A stretch of 26,779 nucleotides of DNA from CAYMEV01 sp964431655 [NCBI: uncultured bacterium] (lineage in GTDB: Bacteria; CAYMEV01). The stretch is from the NCBI GenBank assembly GCA_964431655.1, contig CAYSKJ010000026.1, positions 1 through 26,779 of the forward strand. Reading direction: 5' to 3'. Under the pieces are notes generated by a model, which was not told the origin of the DNA, made no database searches, and saw nothing but the letters and a program-made list of their open reading frames with translations. This document shows positions 1 to 8,043 of this stretch, piece by piece. Both the position numbers and the translations under genes were made by a program. Positions within the stretch are counted from its first letter, which is position 1; the number at the start of each line of letters is the position of its first letter.

Positions 1-28
1 GTCCACATTAGGCAATCTCCTTTTTTTC

Positions 29-57
29 TTGAAATCAGAGCCTCGTATATATATTAT
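29..57 (+). promoter_or_regulatory. Putative sigma-70 promoter of the sulfatase-fold gene
   Basis: A TTGAAA box (29-34) is separated by 17 bp from TATTAT (52-57), each matching the consensus at 5 of 6 positions. The predicted transcription start near 64 leaves a leader of only about 17 nt before the ATG at 81. I see no clear Shine-Dalgarno sequence in that leader. Nothing else is recognisable in bases 1-80. Confidence 0.5.
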
Positions 58-80
58 ACATTCAAGACAGATTATATCAA

Positions 81-2429
81 ATGTTTTTTTCTAAAACCCA
101 TATAAAGTATATTGTCTTTATCCTTGGGATGGGGTATGTCATTCTGGTTATCCATAATTCCTTCCATGAGCAGGCTAAGGTTATCCACCATTATATCCAG
201 GAAGAGTACCAGGAAGTTGTCAATTTACTGGGCAGGAAAGAGAAAAAAGCTCTCAGGGATAAGGATCTGAGCCATATATATGCAAGAAGCCTTATTAAGC
301 TTGGAAGGATCAGTGATGCCCGCAGTTTCCTTGATAAGTACCGCAGGAGCAATGAGCGGGATGAGCATCTGGAATACCTATACAAAATCAGCCTGATACT
401 GGATACATGCTCCTATTTTATCAGGCCGAAGGGCCTGCTCAAATCCATAATAGCCTATGAAATCGAACCGGTGATTAATGATAATTATTCTGATATACTG
501 GATTTCTATGATATTTCGCTTTCTATCCGCAGTTCCAACCAGCTTTTTTTTCACAACAGGGATATAATCATTTCCCATACCCTGAATATGTCAGAAAACA
601 GGACGGATCTCATCATGGACCTGCTTTCCCTGGATATCCCCGGCCTTCTTGATATTGTCCTGGAAAATATAAAAAGACATGAAGCGGGGCTGTTCACCGA
701 CAGTATAATCCATATTTTCAAAAAGGAGATCGCGGTTGACCGGACCCTTATGATTGAACTTCTCGGGCAGATTGAGGGATATGATGCCCGGGGGCTCATT
801 GAGGAGTCCTTTGACGCAAGCAGGGATTGCACTGAGAGCATTATTTCTCTGTTCAGAATAATGAAGGGCATGGATTACAGCTTTGCGAATAAGTACATTG
901 AAGAATATATCCAAAGCTCTGATCCCAGGCTGAAATCCGCTGCAGTTCTGCTTTTAAGGAATTATATATTCAAGGAAAATAATGCCATGGACAGGTTCAA
1001 GAGTCTGCTGGTATCTGAAAACTACGACATCAGGCTATATTCCCTTCTCAGGACCATAATACTGCACATGAATGAAGAGCAGAAAAAGTATATTATTGAA
1101 GAATGGGATGAACTTCACTCCGATATCCGGGAAATAATGGCCCTGAGCAGTGTTCCAGGCAATGGAGGAGATGTTCGCGGGCATATCGGGCAGGAAAAGG
1201 GTATCAGCTGGTCTGTCTGGAAGCTTCTCATTGACAGGGAAGCCTCATCAGACAAGAGACCGGCACCTGACCTTAACCTTGTAATCCTTGTATCTGTTGA
1301 CACGCTCAGGAGGGACCATCTAAGCTTTTACGGTTACCGGAGAAATACAATGCCCGGCATGGCTGAAATAATTAAAGCAAAGAAGGGACTGGTCTTTGAG
1401 AATTTTTATTCCAACAGCTCCTGGACACTTCCCTCCCATGTTTCAATGCTGTCGGGCCTTTCGCCCGTAGACCACGGTGTAAACGGCAGGGATGACAGGA
1501 TCGGGGGAGATCTGGATTATCTGCCTGATCTGCTTGGTGAGCATGATTATCTGAATATTGCTTTTGTTACCCACAGCTTTGTGTCCCAGAGCCATAATTT
1601 TAACAGAAACTTTGATTTCTTCTACTATAACCAGGAGGAAATCGCAGAATCAGTTATTTCCAAGGCAGTAAGAGCCATAGATTATATTGCCCGGAAAGGA
1701 ATAACCAGAAACCTTTTTGTATTCATCCATCTCTATGACTGCCACAGCCCATATACTCCCAGGAAGGAATTTGATGTCTATAAGGATGACCCTCCCTTTG
1801 CTGTACCAGGAAATATGTTCATAAATGAACAGCAGAACCTTTACGACGGCGAGATTCTATATGTTGACAGCGTTCTGAGCGAATTTTACCGCCAGATGAA
1901 TACAAATTACAGGACTGTATTTATTCTCACTTCCGACCATGGGGAGGAATTTCTCGAACACGGGGGCGTATTGCACGGTGCAACCCTTTACAGGGAGGTT
2001 GTGGAGATTCCCTTTATCGTAATCGGGGATGAGAAAAAACTCCAGAACATATCGGCATATAAAGATCTGTTCCTGTCAAACAGGGATACACCCTATCTCC
2101 TGTGCAGGCTTGTGGGGATAAAAAACCACAGTTATTCCCTGGAGGATGATTTTGTCGAGATGTTCCTGTTTAAGGACAATATAAAAAAATATTCTTATAT
2201 CCAAAAGAAACTAAAAATAAAATATGATATGATATCCAGTACCTTCTCTTTGTATGATATAAAGAAGGACAGGGATGAGAAGAAGCCTCTGTGCTCCAGT
2301 AAATACAGGCATATGGAAGAATTATCCCTTGAAAGGACTGAAGGCTACCTTGAAAAGGAAGTTCCGGCGGGCATTGAGATGACTGAGGAACAGCTGGAAG
2401 TTTTCAGGGCTCTGGGCTATATCGGTTAA
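81..2429 (+). CDS. Membrane-anchored sulfatase/alkaline phosphatase-superfamily protein with N-terminal helical repeats
   Basis: The 782-residue protein begins with a hydrophobic signal-anchor (about 9-25), so the rest is probably outside the cytoplasmic membrane. Residues about 40-390 are helix-rich and resemble TPR/HEAT-type repeats. The sulfatase-type domain runs from about 398 to the end. It shows the metal-binding N-terminal motif SVDTLRRDH (D407), SSWTLPSH (446-453), and TSDHGEEFLEHGG (618-629; D619, H620). The C-terminal tail ends in LGYIG, as many proteins of this superfamily do. The nucleophile position is Thr449, not the Cys or Ser that becomes formylglycine in true sulfatases. Thr is the nucleophile in phosphoethanolamine and phosphoglycerol transferases, so a phosphotransferase or phosphohydrolase role is as likely as sulfatase; the substrate is unknown. 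The ATG has no obvious Shine-Dalgarno. Its stop codon overlaps that of the convergent glycosyltransferase in the shared GTTAAC. Confidence 0.85.
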   Translation: MFFSKTHIKYIVFILGMGYVILVIHNSFHEQAKVIHHYIQEEYQEVVNLLGRKEKKALRDKDLSHIYARSLIKLGRISDARSFLDKYRRSNERDEHLEYLYKISLILDTCSYFIRPKGLLKSIIAYEIEPVINDNYSDILDFYDISLSIRSSNQLFFHNRDIIISHTLNMSENRTDLIMDLLSLDIPGLLDIVLENIKRHEAGLFTDSIIHIFKKEIAVDRTLMIELLGQIEGYDARGLIEESFDASRDCTESIISLFRIMKGMDYSFANKYIEEYIQSSDPRLKSAAVLLLRNYIFKENNAMDRFKSLLVSENYDIRLYSLLRTIILHMNEEQKKYIIEEWDELHSDIREIMALSSVPGNGGDVRGHIGQEKGISWSVWKLLIDREASSDKRPAPDLNLVILVSVDTLRRDHLSFYGYRRNTMPGMAEIIKAKKGLVFENFYSNSSWTLPSHVSMLSGLSPVDHGVNGRDDRIGGDLDYLPDLLGEHDYLNIAFVTHSFVSQSHNFNRNFDFFYYNQEEIAESVISKAVRAIDYIARKGITRNLFVFIHLYDCHSPYTPRKEFDVYKDDPPFAVPGNMFINEQQNLYDGEILYVDSVLSEFYRQMNTNYRTVFILTSDHGEEFLEHGGVLHGATLYREVVEIPFIVIGDEKKLQNISAYKDLFLSNRDTPYLLCRLVGIKNHSYSLEDDFVEMFLFKDNIKKYSYIQKKLKIKYDMISSTFSLYDIKKDRDEKKPLCSSKYRHMEELSLERTEGYLEKEVPAGIEMTEEQLEVFRALGYIG

Positions 2430-3115
2430 CCCCCGGTCAGATATCTTAAAATGAACATTTTTGAATAGGTCTTGATATAGGAAAAGGCAAAAAGCATCAG
2501 CCGGGCTTTGCTGGAACCCATCCTGCGGGGCCGGTATTCAAAGGGTATCTCCCTTATGGACAGCCCTTTGAGGTACATCCTGATTGCAATCTCAATAAGG
2601 ATGTCAAAATTATGGGATGTAAGCCTGATGCCTTTGAGAGCATCTCTTCTGTAAAGCCGGTAGCCGCTTGAGATATCCTTTATGGGAAGCATTAAGCTTT
2701 TGCTGAATAAAAGGTTCAGTAACCTGCTGGAAAGCTTTCGCACAAAAGGCATATTTGCTTTCCCTCCCCTGGTATAACGAGAGCATACGAGCAGGTCAGC
2801 GGTATCTCTATTCTCCCATAGCTTTGCTATGTAATCAGGCGGGTGTGACAAATCAGCATCTACTGTAAGGATACAAGTCCCCGAGCAGTTCTCGAAGCCC
2901 TGTTTCAGGGCATTGCCGTATCCCTCTTTCTCTTCTGTAAGATACCTGACTTCAGGAAAATTCTCGCCTGAAATAGCTGTCTCAACTCCAGGCATTACAA
3001 CTATTATTTCGTATCTGATTTCTGTGTCTTCAAGAATGCACTCAATGGCAGGAAGCAGGAGGCTCAGGTTCTCAGCCTCCTGCTTTGCGAGAATCAGAAT
3101 AGAAAGGTCTATCAA
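2426..3115 (-). CDS. Family 2 glycosyltransferase (DPM1-like)
   Basis: This is a 229-residue GT-A fold protein of the dolichol/polyprenyl-phosphate mannosyltransferase type. Visible motifs are DAD (86-88, metal/nucleotide binding), SRYTRGGKA (112-120), DISSGYRLYRRD (147-158) and FEYRPRRMGSSK (192-203), all in the order expected. There is no C-terminal pair of membrane segments, so it is the short soluble form. At the end of the first beta strand, where most GT2 enzymes read VVDDGSTD, this one reads VVMPGVET (39-46), so the usual first Asp pair is missing. The start is TTG at 3113-3115, because an in-frame stop lies only three codons upstream. No good Shine-Dalgarno is visible. The gene lies 18 nt after the binding-protein gene and is probably translated by coupling. 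It likely transfers a sugar from a nucleotide to a lipid carrier; donor and acceptor are unknown. Confidence 0.85.
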   Translation of the reverse strand: MIDLSILILAKQEAENLSLLLPAIECILEDTEIRYEIIVVMPGVETAISGENFPEVRYLTEEKEGYGNALKQGFENCSGTCILTVDADLSHPPDYIAKLWENRDTADLLVCSRYTRGGKANMPFVRKLSSRLLNLLFSKSLMLPIKDISSGYRLYRRDALKGIRLTSHNFDILIEIAIRMYLKGLSIREIPFEYRPRRMGSSKARLMLFAFSYIKTYSKMFILRYLTGG

Positions 3116-3133
3116 TTCAGATTATTTCAGGCT

Positions 3134-4315
3134 CTATTTATTTGACTTGAGCTCTTCAATAAGCTCTTTATAGGACTCAAGCTCATAGGATGTCACCTCT
3201 CCACTGATTATTACTCCCAGTTTAGGGGATTTGATGCATTCCCCTGTGCTGGGATTAAAGGAAGTTTCACCCGATATGCCCGGAAAATTCTGTATCCGTA
3301 CCAGATTGTCCCTCAGCTCTTTGCTGGATACTCTGGTCGATCCCGCTCTCCTGAAGGCATAGGTGATAAGCATCAGCGAATCATAGCTGGATGCTGCAAA
3401 TATATCCGGAACAGCATTATACTTATCCTTATAGCTTTCCACGAATTTCATTACATGCTGTTTGGTGCTGTTAGGGTCATAATCCGGATAGGTGAACAGA
3501 ATGCCGTCTCCGGTGTCTTTTACAAGTTTGAAGAACTCTGAATTATAGAAGGAACCCGGGCCTATGACAGGATAGTATTTATCCAGCTGGCTCAGTTCGG
3601 TGATTATCTTTGAACAGGGCTTGTAGTAACCGGCAAGCAGTATAGCATCAGGGTCTGATTCCACAGTTTCTTTTAACAGCTCGTCAAAGCTCTCATCATC
3701 GCTTGTGAAATGCTTCATCAACCTGATGATGCCCTTTTTCTCAAGGAACCTTTCCCGGAAAGCTGAAGCCCATTGGGTTGAGTATTCTACATTCTGCCAG
3801 AGGATTGATACCTTGTCATATCCTATTTCATCGCATATCTCCACCATTCTAACGGCTTCAATGATGTCGGAGGTTGTGTTCCGGAGCACATATTCACCCC
3901 CTACCTTGGTAAGATTAGGTGTCGAAGCTGTAGGAGTAAGCATGAGGGTCTGCGTTTTCTGTGCAAGGGGTGCGACCTCAAGAGATTCATCACTGGAACC
4001 GGGGCCTATGAGTATGGAGATACCTTCCTTGTTCAGCTGTACGAATGCCGCCCTGGCACCCTTCCGGTCACCCCTGCTGTCAAAGTATACGAGCTCTATA
4101 ATGCTTCCTCCAAGGAAATCCTTGACCATCTTGGGATCATTGTTTATTTCTTCAGCAGCCAGATCTATCCCTCTCTTCATGGACAGGCCGTATTCCTTGG
4201 TCGGGCCCGACAGATCTATTATAACACCTATTCTAACAGCTTTCGGTCCTCCGCAGGATAGGGCAAAAATGCCGATTAAAACAAAGATCATCAAAAGAGC
4301 TATTCTGTATTTCAT
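3134..4315 (-). CDS. Branched-chain amino acid-type ABC transporter substrate-binding lipoprotein
   Basis: The 393-residue protein starts with a lipoprotein signal peptide. Residues 1-20 are basic then hydrophobic, with lipobox FALSC and acylated Cys21. A type I periplasmic-binding fold (Peripla_BP_6, LivJ/Leu-Ile-Val family) follows. Typical features are IRIGVIIDLSGP at the first strand, an AAEEIN helix, ILIGPGSSDES around the ligand pocket, and PTASTPNLT. A strong AAAAGGAGAG Shine-Dalgarno lies 7 nt before the ATG. The gene sits between prs and the glycosyltransferase on the same strand, with 48 bp to prs. No permease or ATPase genes are next to it, so either the transporter partners are elsewhere or it serves as a sensor or receptor protein. 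The ligand cannot be read from sequence: amino acids, amides and small organic acids are all possible in this family. Confidence 0.9.
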   Translation of the reverse strand: MKYRIALLMIFVLIGIFALSCGGPKAVRIGVIIDLSGPTKEYGLSMKRGIDLAAEEINNDPKMVKDFLGGSIIELVYFDSRGDRKGARAAFVQLNKEGISILIGPGSSDESLEVAPLAQKTQTLMLTPTASTPNLTKVGGEYVLRNTTSDIIEAVRMVEICDEIGYDKVSILWQNVEYSTQWASAFRERFLEKKGIIRLMKHFTSDDESFDELLKETVESDPDAILLAGYYKPCSKIITELSQLDKYYPVIGPGSFYNSEFFKLVKDTGDGILFTYPDYDPNSTKQHVMKFVESYKDKYNAVPDIFAASSYDSLMLITYAFRRAGSTRVSSKELRDNLVRIQNFPGISGETSFNPSTGECIKSPKLGVIISGEVTSYELESYKELIEELKSNK

Positions 4316-4363
4316 AAATACTCTCCTTTTAATTTATAATATTAAACTTATAATACATAAATA

Positions 4364-5383
4364 TCAGGCAAGCAAGGGAGAAATTGAAAGTCTGTTATTA
4401 ATATTGTAAATAACGCTTGCAAACAGAGGTGCTATGCTTACTTCCTCATACCAGGGATTATTATCTATAAAATCCTTCCCGTGGAAAACAGCATCCGTGC
4501 CGATAAATTTGGTGAAAAGCCCTTCACTGTAGGCTTTGCTGAAGATTCTGCAGGCATTGTTATTAAAGAAGGGCATGCTTGCAGATACATAAATATCATT
4601 TGCTTTATGCTTTTTCAGGAGCTCCATGGCCTTTATAAAAGTGCCCCCGGTGGCAACCATGTCATCAACAAGAAGTACATCCCTGCCTTCCACATCTCCT
4701 ATAAGCAGGGTATCAATGATAGTGCTTTTCTTTGCATAGTCCCTCTGCTTATAGATCATTGCAAGGCTGGTATTGAGCATGTTAGCGCAGGTTTTCGCCC
4801 GGCCGGTCCCACCTATGTCGGGGGAGACGATAACAAGATTGCTTTTTTTATAAATCTCTCTGACCCTGTTGACAATTAATTTTTTTGCTTCAATGTTGTC
4901 GAATTTTGTGTTCTGAAAAAAACCGGCAATAGAAGGTGAATGAATATCAAGGGTTATTACCCTGTTTGCTCCGCTGAGCTCTATAAAGTCAACAACAAGC
5001 TTTGCAGTAATAGCCTCCCTGCACAGTCTTTTTTCCTGCCGGGAGTATGGAAACTGAGGGATTACTGCGGTAATGTGTTCTGCATCCGACTGCTTGGCAG
5101 CATTGATGGCCGTATAAAGAGCCATAAGATTATCGTTCGGGGACCTGTATGAGAGGGGATCATCAAAGAGCTGTATGACATATACATCACTGCCCCTGAT
5201 TGGTTCTTCTATGATGGTCTTTACCTCTTTGTTGGCAAATTCGACCTCCCTTGTGCTGGTCAGATGCAGGCTGGCATGCCCTTTTTGTTCAAGCAGGCTG
5301 TTTATGCTGTTAAGTATCCTGCCTGCCAGTGCTTTACCGGATTCACAGGCAATTATTACTAGCTCACCCCTGTCTCTGGGCAT
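4364..5383 (-). CDS. prs: Ribose-phosphate pyrophosphokinase (PRPP synthetase)
   Basis: The 339-residue cytosolic enzyme would make phosphoribosyl pyrophosphate from ribose 5-phosphate and ATP, for purine, pyrimidine, histidine, tryptophan and NAD synthesis. Both phosphoribosyltransferase-fold halves are present. Visible motifs are the FPYSRQEKR loop (111-119, ATP-side flexible loop), DIHSPSIAGFF (146-156, Mg/ribose-5-P side), SPDIGGTGRAK (187-197) and the PRPP loop LLVDDMVATGGT (237-248). It is some 20-25 residues longer than the classical bacterial enzyme, with an extra stretch near 300-315. The PRPP loop has Ala where E. coli-type enzymes have Asp (DDMIDTGG). It is therefore a divergent member, but all key elements are retained. 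The ATG is preceded by GGAGG and AAGGAG, and by a good sigma-70 promoter. It is the first gene of a probable prs, binding protein, GT2 transcription unit. Confidence 0.9.
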   Translation of the reverse strand: MPRDRGELVIIACESGKALAGRILNSINSLLEQKGHASLHLTSTREVEFANKEVKTIIEEPIRGSDVYVIQLFDDPLSYRSPNDNLMALYTAINAAKQSDAEHITAVIPQFPYSRQEKRLCREAITAKLVVDFIELSGANRVITLDIHSPSIAGFFQNTKFDNIEAKKLIVNRVREIYKKSNLVIVSPDIGGTGRAKTCANMLNTSLAMIYKQRDYAKKSTIIDTLLIGDVEGRDVLLVDDMVATGGTFIKAMELLKKHKANDIYVSASMPFFNNNACRIFSKAYSEGLFTKFIGTDAVFHGKDFIDNNPWYEEVSIAPLFASVIYNINNRLSISPLLA

Positions 5384-5405
5384 TTCTCCTTTCCTCCATG
5401 GATAA

Positions 5406-5433
5406 ATTCTATGCGCTTATAAGGTAATGTCAA
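5406..5433 (-). promoter_or_regulatory. Sigma-70 promoter upstream of prs
   Basis: On the minus strand a perfect TTGACA (5428-5433) is followed after 16 bp by TAGAAT (5406-5411, 5 of 6 matches). It lies in the 86-bp gap between the S9 peptidase stop and the prs start, 22 bp before the ATG, so prs can be expressed independently of the upstream peptidase gene. I see no strong terminator in this gap, so read-through from the peptidase gene is also possible. Confidence 0.6.
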
Positions 5434-5469
5434 TGTTTTTTACACCTTTAATGAGCTCAAAACTTCAGT

Positions 5470-7434
5470 TTATTTCAGGTATTTATCAAACCAACGGGTA
5501 AAAAGCTTCAGTCTTTCCTCCCTTTTCCTGGGGTCTCCCTGCCGGTTCAACCCATGGGATTCCCTGGGAAAGATAACAAGCCTGGCCTTTCGGCGGAGTA
5601 TCTTCAATGCGGTATAAAGGCCTTCAGCCTGGCTTAAGGGAGTTCTCTGGTCATTGTCGGAATGTACTATCAGCAAGGGTGCTTTAATTTTATCCACAAA
5701 TCTTATGGGAGACATATCCCAGTATCTTTCAGGCTCTCTCCAGAAATATCCCCTGAACTGACGGGGTGTGTAATAAGAAAAGTCGCTGTTTTCAGCCATC
5801 CCGGCAAGATTTGAAACACACCTTTCGGTTATGCCGGTCTTAAAATAATCTGTTGTCCCGAGAAGCCAGTTGGTCATGAATCCGCCATAGCTTCCCCCCG
5901 TGACTCCCAGCCTCGCAGTGTCCACAAAATCAAGCTTTATGACTTCTTCCATTATAAGCCGTATATCGTCAGAATCGGGCCTACCCCAGTTGTTCTCCAG
6001 TTTTTTTGCAAAATCATATCCTTTCCCCATGGAACCTGTTGGATTGCTGTAGAGAATTATATAACCCGCCGAAGCCATTACCTGGAACTCGAAGAAAAAG
6101 GTGTTGGCAAACTGGGCATGTGGACCTCCGTGTATATTCAGAATTAGAGGATGTTTTTTATCCTTATGGAATTCAGGCGGTTTCATAATCCAGTAGTCAA
6201 CTTCATGGCCGCTTTTGTTCTTTATTGAATACTGACGGGGCTCAGAGATTAATTTCTTCTCAGTAAAATCCCGGTTGAAACCTGTAATCATCTTCTTTGA
6301 GCCATCTTCCGGGTCAATTTTGTAAAGCTCTGCAGGCCTGGCAGCAGAGCTCATGATGGCAAATACAAACCTGTCGGCAGTATCATAATCAATAACGCTG
6401 GAATCAGTGCCTGTTATGGCTTCAGACTTACCATCCCTGAAAGAATAGCGGTATATCCTGTTGCTTGCTTTCTCTGAAACATTGAAAAATACATGGCTTC
6501 CATCCGCTGAATAAACAGGTTTTTTAAACCATCCAGCCTGTTCCATATCTGAAATTATGTTATTCTGTACGGAGTCGGCAATCTCAGCAGAGGCATTTCT
6601 ATGGCCGGAACTGCCAAGGCTGTAAATGATAAGATCAAACTTTCTTGCCCCGGAGAACTCATCAGGGTAAAAATGACTCACCACCGCCATGGTGCTCTTA
6701 TCAGGGGAAATATCAAAGCTGGTTTTTGGTCCCGATACTGTTTTAAGGGTTTTCAGCTTCCTTTTGCCTGAATTGAAACAGATTATATCATTATAATTGG
6801 ACCTGTAATAAATATCCTTTGAAAGATTGCTTATAAAGTAACAGTCTCCCTTTTCCCTGTCTATTATGAGATTCGATTTGGGTTTTGGCGCTGTTCTTAT
6901 CAGCTCCATGCTTTTATCTTCGGTATTAAAGATGTAAAAGTCAGGAAATTTTCGCGGTATGTATCCCCTTCCGTCATATTTATAAACCGGCTTGTCAAAC
7001 TCATAATAGATGATATCCTTGTCATGCTTAAGACCCTGTATCTCATTGTCCTGGCACAGGAGAACCGCTCTCTTATCATCCAGCCACTGCCATTCCAGGA
7101 TTTTTAAATCCTTTATTTCCATAATCTTTTCAGGTTCCCCGCCGTCTATTCTAATGGAGTAAAGGGCCAGTTCCTTATCACCATCCCTGTCTGAGGTAAA
7201 CCATATGCTTCTGGAATCAGTGCTCCAGGCCAGAAAGTCATTATAAAAGTCGCTTTTTGTAAGGGTGACCATGTGATTGTCAGCTGTATTGTAAAGATGC
7301 AGGGTGTTTATATACCGGTATTCTTTTATCTGTTTGACTGATATTAGAAGTTTTTGTTCATCAGGGGATGCCTTTACTCTTTCAACAAAGCTTAGAAGCT
7401 GTATATCCTCAGGTTTTAATGGTTCTCTGGTCAT
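5470..7434 (-). CDS. S9 family serine peptidase (acylaminoacyl/prolyl oligopeptidase-like)
   Basis: The 654-residue protein has an N-terminal seven-bladed beta-propeller region (about 1-390; repeats such as AWSTDSRSIWFTSDRDGD at 69-86 and SADGSHVFF) and a C-terminal alpha/beta-hydrolase domain (about 400-654). The oxyanion motif NIHGGPHAQF is at 433-442. The catalytic triad is Ser515 in GGSYGG, Asp595 in HSDNDQRTP and His627 in ESHGLNR. No signal peptide is seen, so it is probably a cytosolic oligopeptidase or acylaminoacyl peptidase acting on short peptides. AAAAGGAG stands 7 nt before the ATG. It is the first gene on the minus strand after the divergent gap with the adenosine-specific kinase gene. 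The exact peptide specificity cannot be inferred. Confidence 0.92.
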   Translation of the reverse strand: MTREPLKPEDIQLLSFVERVKASPDEQKLLISVKQIKEYRYINTLHLYNTADNHMVTLTKSDFYNDFLAWSTDSRSIWFTSDRDGDKELALYSIRIDGGEPEKIMEIKDLKILEWQWLDDKRAVLLCQDNEIQGLKHDKDIIYYEFDKPVYKYDGRGYIPRKFPDFYIFNTEDKSMELIRTAPKPKSNLIIDREKGDCYFISNLSKDIYYRSNYNDIICFNSGKRKLKTLKTVSGPKTSFDISPDKSTMAVVSHFYPDEFSGARKFDLIIYSLGSSGHRNASAEIADSVQNNIISDMEQAGWFKKPVYSADGSHVFFNVSEKASNRIYRYSFRDGKSEAITGTDSSVIDYDTADRFVFAIMSSAARPAELYKIDPEDGSKKMITGFNRDFTEKKLISEPRQYSIKNKSGHEVDYWIMKPPEFHKDKKHPLILNIHGGPHAQFANTFFFEFQVMASAGYIILYSNPTGSMGKGYDFAKKLENNWGRPDSDDIRLIMEEVIKLDFVDTARLGVTGGSYGGFMTNWLLGTTDYFKTGITERCVSNLAGMAENSDFSYYTPRQFRGYFWREPERYWDMSPIRFVDKIKAPLLIVHSDNDQRTPLSQAEGLYTALKILRRKARLVIFPRESHGLNRQGDPRKREERLKLFTRWFDKYLK

Positions 7435-7547
7435 GAATCGGCTCCTTTTTTATTAAGATAATTGCATTTTTTTTAGATATGGTTTAATTTAATGAATGAT
7501 GGTGCAAATGTAAATAAATTATTCAAAAAACCAGAAAGGAGGCATAT

Positions 7548-8036
7548 ATGTCAGCTGATATAGAGATAATCGGTATTGAAAAGCCGGAGAATACCAATGT
7601 TATTGTAGGTATATCCCATTTTATCATGACTGTTGCTGATATTCATGAAATGATAGTAAGGACAAACCCCGCTATAAAATTCGGTCTGGCCTTCAACGAA
7701 GCCTCAGGCCCCTGCCTTGTGAGAAAAACGGGCAATAGCGATGAACTGATCGACCTTGCCGTCAGAAATGCCATGAATGTGGCAAGCGGACACAGCTTCT
7801 TTCTATTCATTGAAAATGGATATCCCATAAATATACTGAACTCCCTAAAAATGGTGCCTGAGGTATGCAGTATAATCTGCGCTACGGCAAACCCGCTTCA
7901 GGTTGTGGTCTGTGCTACAGCCCAGGGAAGGGGAATTATCGGGTGTATAGACGGCTACAGCCCCAAAGGTGTTGAAGACGGGGAAGATGCAAGACAGCGA
8001 AAGGAACTGCTGGAAAAAATAGGGTATAAGCAGTAA
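7548..8036 (+). CDS. Adenosine-specific kinase family protein (PF04008-type)
   Basis: The 162-residue protein matches the small, highly conserved family annotated as adenosine-specific kinase. Recognised features are the N-terminal NTNVIVGISHFI, GLAFNEASGPCLVR (around 46-59), GHSFFLFI and the glycine-rich GRGIIGCIDGYSPKGVE near the C terminus. The length equals that of the family. The family is common in archaea and in scattered, often anaerobic or thermophilic bacteria. Its name rests largely on structural and limited biochemical work with archaeal members, so the reaction (phosphoryl transfer to adenosine) should be read as provisional. An excellent AAAGGAGG stands 5 nt before the ATG. The gene is transcribed alone, diverging from the S9 peptidase and converging on galE with a 7-nt gap. 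Confidence 0.85.
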   Translation: MSADIEIIGIEKPENTNVIVGISHFIMTVADIHEMIVRTNPAIKFGLAFNEASGPCLVRKTGNSDELIDLAVRNAMNVASGHSFFLFIENGYPINILNSLKMVPEVCSIICATANPLQVVVCATAQGRGIIGCIDGYSPKGVEDGEDARQRKELLEKIGYKQ

Positions 8037-8043
8037 GGTTATT

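Noticed and set aside
4481-4879. Open frame of 132 codons on the plus strand
   Set aside because: It is antisense to the well-supported prs gene and has no recognisable family features.
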